The notes below the pieces were generated by a model. That model worked only from the letters and a program-made list of their open reading frames with translations. It made no database searches and was not told the origin of the DNA. This document shows positions 1 to 5,484 of a stretch of DNA of 5,484 nt, in pieces. Position 1 is the stretch's first letter. The number at the start of each line of letters is the position of its first letter. The position numbers and the translations under genes are program-made. Source of the DNA: Candidatus Competibacteraceae bacterium (lineage in GTDB: Bacteria; Pseudomonadota; Gammaproteobacteria; Competibacterales; Competibacteraceae); contig DPWB01000150.1 of assembly GCA_003527885.1 (NCBI GenBank), positions 1 to 5,484 on the forward strand, written 5' to 3'.

Positions 1-101
1 GAAGTGCTAGTGCTTATGTGCCTCTTTTTTTTTTTCAAGCAGAAGACGGCATACGAGATCTAGTACGGTCTCGTGGGCTCGGAGATGTGTATAAGAGACA
101 G
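1..101 (+). other. Illumina P7/Nextera adapter contamination, not genomic
   Basis: Bases 36-59 match the Illumina P7 flow-cell oligonucleotide. Bases 60-67 are an 8-base index, CTAGTACG, which I recall as the adapter-strand form of Nextera index N702. Bases 68-82 are the Nextera read-2 linker, and 83-101 are the 19-base Tn5 mosaic end used in tagmentation. Upstream lie an 11-base T run (25-35) and 24 unrecognised bases. Read on the opposite strand, this is what a sequencer produces when it runs through a short insert: adapter, poly-A, then noise. The stretch should be trimmed, and real sequence begins at about base 102. The mosaic end here is a library reagent, not evidence of a natural Tn5 transposon. 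Confidence 0.97.
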
Positions 102-105
102 GAGG
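102..105 (+). promoter_or_regulatory. Ribosome binding site of btaB
   Basis: GAGG lies four bases before the ATG at 110. A G at 101 would extend it to GGAGG, but that G is also the last base of the mosaic end, so its genomic status is unknown. The site supports ATG 110 as the true start and suggests btaB is complete even though the contig is cut immediately upstream. No promoter for this gene can be seen. Confidence 0.6.
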
Positions 106-109
106 TGGC

Positions 110-769
110 ATGAACGGCTCGACCGACACCGTGGTTGATCTGAGCCGAAGGGCGGATAACGCCGCCGCTTTGGCCGATTATTACCGTTGGCACGCCCGGT
201 TGTACGACGCCACCCGCTGGAGTTTCCTGTTCGGGCGATCCGCCTTGATCCGTGCGATCACCGGACGCTGCCAACCGGCCAGCATCTTGGAAATCGGTTG
301 CGGCACCGGCAGCAACCTGCTCCGTCTGCGCCGGCGGTTTCCCGACGCCGCCATCACCGGTCTCGATCTCTCGACCGACATGCTGGTCCAAGCGCGACGC
401 AAGCTGGACCGGCGTTCCGCCCGGATCACGCTGCGTCAGGGGCGCTACGACCAGCCGCTACAACCGGACCAACCCTTCGACCTGATCGTATTTTCCTACT
501 GCCTGTCGATGATCGATCCCGGTTGGCAGCAGGCACTGGACGCGGCGCTGAGCGATCTCCAGCCCGGCGGGTTGCTGGCGGTGGTGGATTTTCACGATAC
601 GCGCTTTTCCGGCTTCCGCCGCTGGATGGGCTTTAACCATGTGCGCATGGACGGGCATCTGTTGCCATCTCTGAACGAGCGCTGCGAGGCACTCACACAA
701 AATGTTCGCCCCGCTTACGGCAATGTTTGGCGCTATTTCAGCTTCATCGGTTGCAAACGGGGCGGTTGA
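110..769 (+). CDS. btaB: BtaB-like SAM-dependent N-methyltransferase of betaine lipid synthesis
   Basis: The 219-residue protein is a class I S-adenosylmethionine methyltransferase. The glycine-rich SAM loop is E-I-G-C-G-T-G-S at residues 61-68, the acidic ribose-binding residue is D86 (GLDLS), and the post-II strand FDLIVFSYCLSMI is at 123-135. An N-terminal YYRWHARLYDATRWSFLFGR (24-43) and a C-terminal region rich in H, N and R resemble BtaB, not a generic methyltransferase. BtaB adds three methyl groups to diacylglyceryl-homoserine, made by BtaA from DAG and SAM, to give the phosphorus-free betaine lipid DGTS. The length fits bacterial BtaB (about 210 residues). The start is supported by a GAGG site. 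It ends 4 bases before plcP, so the two are probably co-transcribed. BtaA would be expected upstream, beyond the contig edge. The methyltransferase fold is near certain; the substrate rests on the N-terminal signature and the neighbours. Confidence 0.85.
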   Translation: MNGSTDTVVDLSRRADNAAALADYYRWHARLYDATRWSFLFGRSALIRAITGRCQPASILEIGCGTGSNLLRLRRRFPDAAITGLDLSTDMLVQARRKLDRRSARITLRQGRYDQPLQPDQPFDLIVFSYCLSMIDPGWQQALDAALSDLQPGGLLAVVDFHDTRFSGFRRWMGFNHVRMDGHLLPSLNERCEALTQNVRPAYGNVWRYFSFIGCKRGG

Positions 770-773
770 GCGT

Positions 774-1589
774 ATGGGAACCACCACTTTTCGCACGCTG
801 TGGATTTCCAATATTCACCTCGGTTTCAAGGAATGCAAGGCCGAATTTCTACTGGATTTCTTGCAACAGAGCCACTGCGAGCAGCTGTATGTGATCGGCG
901 ATTTGATCGACTTTTGGAGCCTGCGCAAGGGCGGCCGCTGGCCAGCCACCCACAGCGAGGTGCTGAAAGCGATTGTCGCCAAGGCCCGTGCCGGTGTCCG
1001 GGTATGGTACGTGCCGGGCAATCACGACGAGGTGGCGCGTGACTATCTGGGCCTGTGCGTCGCCGGTATCGAAATCGTCCCGGAGATCGTTCACGTCACC
1101 GCCGACGGCCGGCGGTTCCTGGTGATCCACGGCGATGAGTGCGACAGCGCGGTGCGCTGCGGCGGGCCGTTGCTGCATTGGCTGGGCGATTGGGCGTATG
1201 ACCTGTTGCTGCTCGTAAACCGCTGGTACAACCGCTGGCGGCGGCGCTGGAACCACCCTTACTGGTCGCTGGCCAATTTCCTCAAGCAACGCATCGGCCG
1301 GGCAGCCGCCTATATCGCTCGTTTCGAAGCGGCGGCGGCGCGCGAAGCGGCGCGGCGGAATCTGGACGGCGTGATTTGCGGGCATATCCACCACGCCGGT
1401 TTTCGCGATCTTCACGGCGTGTTGTACTGCAACGACGGTGACTGGATCGAGAGTTGCACCGCCTTGGCGGAGCGCGGCGACGGGTCGCTGGCAGTCCTGC
1501 GCTGGACTCACCAGCAGGCCGTCGTGGCGGCGGGAGAACCCGGCCGCCTACCGGGCAAGCCGCCCGTTCCAGAGTGGGTGGCGGCTTGA
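774..1589 (+). CDS. plcP: PlcP-like calcineurin-type metallophosphoesterase (phospholipase C of lipid remodelling)
   Basis: From ATG 774 the protein has 271 residues and belongs to the LpxH/COG2908 branch of metallophosphoesterases. Motifs in order are I-S-N-I-H-L-G (11-17), G-D-L-I-D (42-46), G-N-H-D-E (82-86), H-G-D-E-C-D (119-124) and G-H-I-H-H (203-207). The HPYWSL segment (161-166) and the following basic helix match PlcP more than true LpxH. PlcP removes the phospho-head group from phosphatidylcholine, phosphatidylethanolamine and related lipids, yielding DAG. Residue 13 is Asn (codon 810-812, AAT) where a metal-binding Asp is usual; the other ligands are present. A longer frame opens at 702 but would overlap btaB, and ATG 774 places the first strand normally, with a weak GGGGCGG upstream. 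The neighbours (btaB, agt) are classic PlcP partners. LpxH-type UDP-diacylglucosamine hydrolase is the main alternative, less likely in this context. Confidence 0.85.
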   Translation: MGTTTFRTLWISNIHLGFKECKAEFLLDFLQQSHCEQLYVIGDLIDFWSLRKGGRWPATHSEVLKAIVAKARAGVRVWYVPGNHDEVARDYLGLCVAGIEIVPEIVHVTADGRRFLVIHGDECDSAVRCGGPLLHWLGDWAYDLLLLVNRWYNRWRRRWNHPYWSLANFLKQRIGRAAAYIARFEAAAAREAARRNLDGVICGHIHHAGFRDLHGVLYCNDGDWIESCTALAERGDGSLAVLRWTHQQAVVAAGEPGRLPGKPPVPEWVAA

Positions 1590-1677
1590 GGGTGCGGCCT
1601 AACCGCGGCAAAGATCGTCATGGTTCTTTCATCAAACCATCATCAAGCTGTTGCCGACGTTTACGAAACTTTGGGGC
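1590..1677 (+). promoter_or_regulatory. plcP-agt intergenic region, candidate promoter
   Basis: This 88-base gap is the widest between recognised genes in the window and holds a phased repeat at 1615-1654 that resembles a Pho box array. No convincing sigma-70 -35/-10 pair is visible. If the last two repeats positioned the polymerase, the expected -10 would be near 1665-1670 (GAAACT, 3 of 6 matches to TATAAT) and transcription would start close to the ATG at 1678. I saw no terminator hairpin, so read-through from plcP into agt is also likely. Confidence 0.5.
1615..1654 (+). promoter_or_regulatory. Candidate Pho box array: four 11-base-phased PhoB half-sites
   Basis: Four 7-mers begin at 1615, 1626, 1637 and 1648: TCGTCAT, CTTTCAT, CCATCAT and CTGTTGC. 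Against the PhoB half-site CTGTCAT they match at 5, 6, 5 and 4 of 7 positions, 20 of 28 in all. TCAT recurs at exactly 11-base spacing in the first three, the period expected for tandem PhoB binding, with 4-base spacers. Orientation is towards agt. PhoB activation of agt in phosphate starvation would fit the gene content. This is a by-eye match with no significance calculation. Confidence 0.6.
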
Positions 1678-2883
1678 ATGGATCCGAATACTCCAAGCGT
1701 TCAGCCCCGGCGATGCTTGCGCGTCAGCATCGTCACCGAAACGTACCCGCCGGAAATCAACGGTGTCGCGCTCACCATCGCCCGCTGGATCGAGGGTCTG
1801 CGGCGGCGCGGCCACGATCTGCGCCTAGTCCGTGTCCGGCAGGGCGAGCGCGACCTAGCAGAACCCGCGGATGCCCCGGAAACCTTGCGGCTGCCCGGCT
1901 TCAGGATTCCCGGCTACCCGCAACTGCAAGCCGGTTGGCCGGCGGCTCGCGCCCTGCTGGCGCACTGGCAACGGGCGCGCCCCGACCTGGTTCACATCGT
2001 CACCGAAGGGCCGTTGGGCCATTCGGCGCTGCGGGCGGCCCGTCGGTTGGGCATTCCGGCATCCACCAGCTTTCACACCCATTTCCAGAATTACAGCCGC
2101 CATTATGACCTCGGTTGGTTGGCCGCGCCGATTACGGCCTATTTGCGGCGTTTTCACAACCAGGGGGTACAGACCCTGGTGCCGACCGAGGAATTGGCCA
2201 GCCAACTGCGAGCGCTGGGGTTTCTACGCCTGAACGTGCTGGCGCGGGGCGTGGATACGGCGCTGTTTTCGCCACGGCGCCGCGATCCGGGTTTACGGCA
2301 GAGCTGGGGGGTGACGCCTCGGGCGTTGGCCGTGCTGTACGTGGGACGGCTGGCGGCGGAAAAGAATTTGGAATTGCTCGTCGCCGCCTTTGAGGCGATC
2401 CGGCGGCGGCGGCCCGACGCCCGTCTGATCCTGGTGGGAGACGGGCCGATGACGCCTCGCCTGCGCGCCCGTCATCCGGGTTTTGTCTATTGCGGGATGC
2501 GCCAAGGCGAGGATTTGGCCGCTCATTACGCTTCGGCCGATTTATTTCTGTTTCCCAGCCTGACCGAAACCTTCGGCAATGTGGTGCTGGAGGCGATGGC
2601 CAGCGGTTTGGCGATGGTGGCGTTCGATTATGCCGCCGCTCGCGCGCATGTGAAATCCGGCCGTTGCGGTCTGCTGGCGCCGTTTGGCGACGCCGCGGCC
2701 TTTAGCGCCGCCGCAACCGCGCTGGCGGGCGCAGCCGATCTGCTCGAACCGATGGGCCAGTCGGCTCGGCAGGCGGTCGTGCGGCTGGACAGCGAACGAC
2801 TATACGACCGTTTGGAAACCTTGTTGCTCCGCGCCATCCTCCAAGAAGAAAGCGTATGCCCGAGCGTTTCTCACCCCATCTGA
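1678..2883 (+). CDS. agt: Agt-like GT4 glycosyltransferase, probable glycolipid synthase acting on DAG
   Basis: The 401-residue protein is a GT-B fold, family GT4 retaining glycosyltransferase. The N-terminal domain carries ETYPPEINGVALT (21-33) and SFHTHFQNY (131-139). The C-terminal nucleotide-sugar domain carries GRLAAEKNLELLV (223-235), LVGDGP and the E-x7-E motif (E297, E305) typical of GT4. No transmembrane segment is evident; such enzymes usually sit on the inner membrane's cytoplasmic face. Directly after plcP this arrangement matches the known PlcP-Agt pair, in which Agt adds glucose or glucuronate to DAG to replace phospholipids. The sugar donor cannot be read from sequence. The start is uncertain: the frame opens at TTG 1651, ATG 1678 has only a too-close GGGG, and TTG 1717 would give the family-like MRVSIVTETYPP. 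The 3' end overlaps the next gene by 28 bases. The fold is certain; lipid acceptor is inferred from context. Confidence 0.85.
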   Translation: MDPNTPSVQPRRCLRVSIVTETYPPEINGVALTIARWIEGLRRRGHDLRLVRVRQGERDLAEPADAPETLRLPGFRIPGYPQLQAGWPAARALLAHWQRARPDLVHIVTEGPLGHSALRAARRLGIPASTSFHTHFQNYSRHYDLGWLAAPITAYLRRFHNQGVQTLVPTEELASQLRALGFLRLNVLARGVDTALFSPRRRDPGLRQSWGVTPRALAVLYVGRLAAEKNLELLVAAFEAIRRRRPDARLILVGDGPMTPRLRARHPGFVYCGMRQGEDLAAHYASADLFLFPSLTETFGNVVLEAMASGLAMVAFDYAAARAHVKSGRCGLLAPFGDAAAFSAAATALAGAADLLEPMGQSARQAVVRLDSERLYDRLETLLLRAILQEESVCPSVSHPI

Positions 2884-3437
2884 TCGAACGACCTCACCCC
2901 GTCCCCGCGCGCTGGGACCGCTTGAGCGACCGGGAGCTGGCGTGGTGCTTGCGCTCCCAGCAGGTGATCCACCACCGTCCGGCCATCCGTCTGTTCGCGC
3001 TGGTCAGCCGGCTGGGCGACGGCGTGTTTTGGTATGCGCTGATGGCCGTGCTGCTGCTGGTGTACGGCCGGGCGGCGACGCCCGCCGTCGGCCGGATGCT
3101 GCTGGCGAGCGCGGTCTGTTTGATCTTGTATAAGTGGCTGAAAGCCCGAACCACCCGCTCTCGTCCGTGCGCTCGCGACCGCCACATCGAACCGCGCGCC
3201 GCGCCGCTGGACGAATACAGCTTTCCCTCGGGCCACACCCTGCACGCGGTGTCGTTCACGCTGATCGCGGTGTACTACTACCCCGCCCTGGGATGGCTGC
3301 TGTTACCGTTCGCGACCTTGGTGGCCCTATCGCGGATCGTGCTGGGCTTGCACTACCCCAGCGATGTGCTGGCCGGCGCGTTGCTGGGCGCGGCGCTGGC
3401 GGCGCTGGCGCTGCAACTGTCGTTCATCCAGGTTTAA
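2856..3437 (+). CDS. PAP2-family membrane phosphatase (phosphatidic acid phosphatase-like)
   Basis: The 193-residue protein has all three signature motifs of the type 2 phosphatidic acid phosphatase superfamily: K-x6-R-P (K96, R103, P104), P-S-G-H (124-127) and S-R-x5-H-x3-D (S159, R160, H166, D170). H127 and H166 are the expected catalytic histidines. About five hydrophobic segments (roughly 56-71, 80-94, 128-143, 145-158, 171-189) place it in the inner membrane, with the active site probably facing the periplasm. Such enzymes release phosphate from phosphatidic acid or isoprenyl diphosphates. Here a DAG-producing role would feed the glycolipid and betaine lipid enzymes, but that is inference; undecaprenyl pyrophosphate or lipid A phosphatase are alternatives. 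ATG 2856 lies inside the 3' end of agt, preceded by a purine-rich AAGAAGAAAG, so the two genes are probably translationally coupled. Confidence 0.88.
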   Translation: MPERFSPHLIERPHPVPARWDRLSDRELAWCLRSQQVIHHRPAIRLFALVSRLGDGVFWYALMAVLLLVYGRAATPAVGRMLLASAVCLILYKWLKARTTRSRPCARDRHIEPRAAPLDEYSFPSGHTLHAVSFTLIAVYYYPALGWLLLPFATLVALSRIVLGLHYPSDVLAGALLGAALAALALQLSFIQV

Positions 3438-3442
3438 CGATC

Positions 3443-3460
3443 CGGTAAAGCGGCTGTCAT
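3443..3460 (+). promoter_or_regulatory. Candidate Pho box upstream of olsB
   Basis: CTGTCAT at 3454-3460 is an exact PhoB half-site. Eleven bases upstream CGGTAAA (3443-3449) matches at 4 of 7, giving 11 of 14 for the pair with the usual 4-base spacer. A weak -10 (TAGGCT, 3471-3476) follows after 10 bases, which is the spacing seen in PhoB-dependent promoters where the Pho box replaces the -35. The box lies 55 bases before the olsB start. A 7-base exact match alone is not strong, so position and context carry the call. Confidence 0.45.
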
Positions 3461-3504
3461 GCGCCCTTTTTAGGCTTGGCGAAACGTTCTCGTCCATCGT
3501 TTCC

Positions 3505-3509
3505 AGGAG
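3505..3509 (+). promoter_or_regulatory. Ribosome binding site that fixes the TTG start of olsB
   Basis: AGGAG sits six bases before TTG 3516. The next in-frame ATG (codon 61) falls inside the conserved GNAT domain, so this strong site decides for the TTG start. Confidence 0.75.
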
Positions 3510-3515
3510 CCTGTC

Positions 3516-4328
3516 TTGAGCGCCGAACCGTCCTGCACCGCCCCTATCGACCCTATCGCCTCTATCTCCCCACCATTTCTGGCGGCCGAATCCTCGCCAG
3601 CCGTCTCGCCGCGCCCGCTCGCCGTGGCGCTGGCGCGATCCGAGGAAGACATTCGAGCGGCGCAGCGCCTGCGCTATGCCATTTTCGCCGAGGAAATGGG
3701 CGCGAAGCTCCACAACCGGCGAGCCGGCCTCGATCACGACCGTCTCGATAGCTACTGCCAGCACCTGCTGGTGCGCGACGGGTTCGGCCAAGTGGTGGGT
3801 TGCACCCGCATCCTCACCGCCGACGCCGCGCGCCGCGCCGGCGGCTTCTACTCTCAGACCGAATTCGACCTCACGCCGGTGCTGGCCCTGCCGGGGCGGT
3901 TCATGGAAATCGGCCGGACCTGCGTGCATCCCGATTACCGTAACGGCGCGACCATCGGCGCCCTCTGGTCCGGCCTGGCGACCTTCATCGCCGGACACGA
4001 CATCGACTATCTGATCGGCTGCGCCAGTATTCCGCTGGGCGAGGATGGCGGCACGGCACGGGCATTGTGCGCCGAACTGGCAGAGCGCCATTTGGTCCCG
4101 GAGTCGCTGCGGGTACAACCGCGCTTGCCGTTGCCCCGTCATGACGGCGTGGCGCGCACTCCTGGAGCGATGCCACCCTTGCTGAAAGCTTATCTCCGGT
4201 TGGGCGCACGGATCGGCGGCGAGCCTTGTCTCGACCCCGATTTCAAGGTCGCTGACGTTTTTATCTTGTTGTCCACCCAACGCATCGAGCGACGCTACGC
4301 TCGACATTTTCTGGACCGGGACCAATGA
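3516..4328 (+). CDS. olsB: OlsB-like ornithine N-acyltransferase (lyso-ornithine lipid synthase)
   Basis: The 270-residue protein belongs to the GNAT-like OlsB family, often annotated as putative hemolysin (COG3176). OlsB moves a 3-hydroxyacyl chain from acyl carrier protein to the alpha-amino group of ornithine, the first step to phosphorus-free ornithine lipids. Recognised blocks are the RLRYAIFAEEMG segment (51-62), the LDHDRLDSYCQHLLV strand (72-86), the core E-I-G-R-T-C-V-H-P-D-Y-R (131-142) and the C-terminal PPLLKAYLRLGARI with EPCLDPDFKVADVFILL (220-252). The first 35 or so residues, rich in Pro, Ser and Ala, look like a variable extension. The start is TTG with AGGAG six bases upstream. 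Its stop overlaps the olsA start in an ATGA, which strongly suggests an olsBA operon. Length is close to characterised OlsB proteins. The amino acid substrate could in principle differ from ornithine; sequence alone does not settle it. Confidence 0.88.
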   Translation: MSAEPSCTAPIDPIASISPPFLAAESSPAVSPRPLAVALARSEEDIRAAQRLRYAIFAEEMGAKLHNRRAGLDHDRLDSYCQHLLVRDGFGQVVGCTRILTADAARRAGGFYSQTEFDLTPVLALPGRFMEIGRTCVHPDYRNGATIGALWSGLATFIAGHDIDYLIGCASIPLGEDGGTARALCAELAERHLVPESLRVQPRLPLPRHDGVARTPGAMPPLLKAYLRLGARIGGEPCLDPDFKVADVFILLSTQRIERRYARHFLDRDQ

Positions 4329-5197
4329 GTGGTCGTCGGCGGGATCGTCTAGCGCAAGCCGGACGGCGGAGCAGGCGTGCCCCACTCCTGATTTTTCATA
4401 TTCTTGCTGGCATTCTGGTTGCCGCAGCGCTCGGGCCGGTTCGCCACCGCCGCTACCGCTCCACCGACCCGCTGGTCTGGTGGAGCCGGCGGTTGTGCCG
4501 GATTCGGGGAGTGCGGATTCAGACGGCCGGCAGCCCGCACCACGGCGGGGCGCTGTTCGTGGCCAACCACATTTCATGGCTGGATATTTTCTGCATCGCC
4601 GCCGTTTGCCCCACCCATTTCCTGGCCAAGCAGGAGGTGGCGACGTGGCCGCTGTTCGGCTGGCTGTGCCGTCGGGCCGGCACCGCTTTCATCCGGCGCG
4701 GCGGCAAGAGCGGCGCGGCCGAAGCCACCGAACAACTGGTCTGGCGCTTGCGCCAAGGCGGGCGGGTGTTGGTGTTTCCAGAAGGCACTTCGACCAGCGG
4801 CGAATCCGTCCGGCGGTTTTATCCGCGCCTGTTTCAGGCCGCGTTGCTGGCCCGCTGTCCGGTCCAGGCCATCGCCTTGCGTTACCCGCATCAAGGCGGG
4901 ATCAATGGCACGGTTCCTTTTATTGACGATGATGCGTTATTGCCGCACCTGTGGCGGCTGTTGGGCGAGCCAACCGTGGATGTGCGCTTATGCTTCGGAA
5001 CCGTCCACGTACCCCCCTATTGCTCTCGTGACCGATTGGCGTGCTTAACTCACTCCGAAGTTAGCGATTTACTGGACTTGGCGATGGGTGCTGTAGAGTC
5101 GGTGCGGCCATCTCCCCAGACCAATGAGAATACAGCTCAGCCCGCTCCAGATGGTACCTCGCCATACACCACATCGACGTTGATTCGACAGGGATAG
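4325..5197 (+). CDS. olsA: OlsA-like lyso-ornithine lipid O-acyltransferase (PlsC family)
   Basis: The 290-residue protein is a PlsC-type acyltransferase. One N-terminal hydrophobic segment (about 21-38) anchors it to the inner membrane. Motif I is N-H-I-S-W-L-D (81-87; H82 and D87 form the catalytic H-x4-D), motif II is GTAFIRRG (119-126), motif III is F-P-E-G-T-S (151-156), and motif IV is around QAIALRY (181-187). In an operon with OlsB it would esterify the 3-hydroxyl of lyso-ornithine lipid to complete ornithine lipid; some OlsA proteins also acylate lysophosphatidic acid, and plain PlsC is the main alternative. The ATG overlaps the olsB stop by four bases. The last 50 residues (about 241-290) are polar, rich in Thr, Ser and Pro, and encoded in DNA of lower GC (about 54% over 5041-5220, counted by eye), so this tail is probably non-catalytic. 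Confidence 0.87.
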   Translation: MSGRRRDRLAQAGRRSRRAPLLIFHILAGILVAAALGPVRHRRYRSTDPLVWWSRRLCRIRGVRIQTAGSPHHGGALFVANHISWLDIFCIAAVCPTHFLAKQEVATWPLFGWLCRRAGTAFIRRGGKSGAAEATEQLVWRLRQGGRVLVFPEGTSTSGESVRRFYPRLFQAALLARCPVQAIALRYPHQGGINGTVPFIDDDALLPHLWRLLGEPTVDVRLCFGTVHVPPYCSRDRLACLTHSEVSDLLDLAMGAVESVRPSPQTNENTAQPAPDGTSPYTTSTLIRQG

Positions 5198-5484
5198 ACT
5201 GGTTTGCCCTCGTAAGAGCGCGCTTGAAGCACTGCGTCCCTTCGCGCTTGATCGGCGCTTCGGTCTCCCGGCGCCGACAGCGACAAACCCACGCGCCGGG
5301 CCGAATCCCCCGATCCGCCGGATTGCCGGTGGCTATGGGCCGGCCGCACTTCGGGCATCGGGACGCTGTAGGCGCTGTTGCCGCAAGGCGTCTCCCGGCG
5401 ATTCCAGCGTGCGCGCGCCATTCCCGCTTCAAGCCATCCGCTTCAGGCCGCCGCCGGAACCGCGCCGCGATTTCCGCTCATCCC
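5198..5484. other. Unassigned 3' flank, no supported gene
   Basis: Nothing convincing is seen in these 287 bases. No clear terminator hairpin follows olsA. Two minus-strand frames stay open: one from near the window end to 5061 contains C-P-K-C-G (codons at 5346-5357) and C-R-C (5277-5285), loosely like a zinc ribbon; the other spans 5421-5137 from an ATG. Both run into the 3' end of olsA, and long shadow frames are common in this GC-rich DNA. An 11-base direct repeat (GTCTCCCGGCG at 5263 and 5390) is within what chance could give. A convergent gene truncated by the contig edge is possible. Confidence 0.4.

Larger units (their letters stand above)
3438..3515 (+). promoter_or_regulatory. PAP2-olsB intergenic region, candidate promoter
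   Basis: The 78-base gap separates the DAG-based genes from the ornithine lipid pair. It contains a candidate Pho box (3443-3460), a T-rich stretch (CTTTTTAG, 3466-3473) with a possible -10 at 3471-3476 (TAGGCT, 3 of 6 to TATAAT), and the olsB ribosome binding site. The T run follows only a three-pair GGC/GCC stem, too weak to call a terminator. Confidence 0.45.

Noticed and set aside
83..101. Tn5 mosaic end as a sign of a transposon
   Set aside because: It is joined to the Nextera linker, index and P7 sequence, so it comes from library preparation.
35..391. Minus-strand open frame crossing the first 100 bases
   Set aside because: Its C-terminus is translated from the adapter and the rest is antisense to the clear methyltransferase gene.
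3447..3472. Rho-independent terminator after PAP2 (GGC/GCC stem before CTTTTT)
   Set aside because: Only about three pairs form and the loop is eight bases; the same bases fit a Pho box and -10 better.
3327..4577. 416-residue minus-strand open frame opposite PAP2, olsB and olsA
   Set aside because: It has no recognisable domain and is antisense to three genes with intact catalytic motifs; long shadow frames are expected in GC-rich DNA.
5263..5400. Direct repeat GTCTCCCGGCG at 5263 and 5390
   Set aside because: Eleven bases in GC-rich DNA, only two copies and no associated mobile element feature.
5061..5478. Minus-strand frame with C-P-K-C-G and C-R-C as a zinc-ribbon protein
   Set aside because: The cysteine spacing does not match a zinc ribbon I recognise, the frame overlaps olsA by over 130 bases, and an overlapping minus-strand frame is equally open.

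Overview
The window looks like one end of a draft assembly contig from a GC-rich proteobacterium. Coding regions I counted by eye run about 65-70% GC, and all recognised genes have proteobacterial relatives. I cannot name the genus. Bases 1-101 are not biological: they are an Illumina P7/Nextera adapter with an index and poly-T read-through, so genomic DNA starts at about base 102.

Six genes follow, all on the + strand and tightly packed: btaB-like methyltransferase (110-769), plcP-like metallophosphoesterase (774-1589), agt-like GT4 glycosyltransferase (1678-2883), PAP2 phosphatase (2856-3437), olsB-like N-acyltransferase (3516-4328) and olsA-like O-acyltransferase (4325-5197). The remaining 287 bases (5198-5484) hold no gene I can support.

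Taken together the genes read as a membrane remodelling island for phosphate starvation. PlcP would strip head groups from phospholipids to give diacylglycerol (DAG), and PAP2 could add DAG from phosphatidic acid. DAG would then become betaine lipid (BtaB, with a BtaA presumably upstream and outside the contig) or glycolipid (Agt). OlsB and OlsA would make ornithine lipid. All three products are phosphorus-free. The individual enzymes are known; having routes to all three lipid classes next to one another is the notable part.

The two intergenic gaps support this reading. The plcP-agt gap (1590-1677) carries four 7-mers resembling the PhoB half-site CTGTCAT at an exact 11-base period. The PAP2-olsB gap (3438-3515) carries a perfect CTGTCAT with a degenerate partner 11 bases upstream, followed at 10 bases by a weak -10. 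Both were found by eye and are untested. The main oddity is in plcP: the first metal-binding motif reads N-I-H instead of D-x-H, which could mean altered activity or a sequence error.
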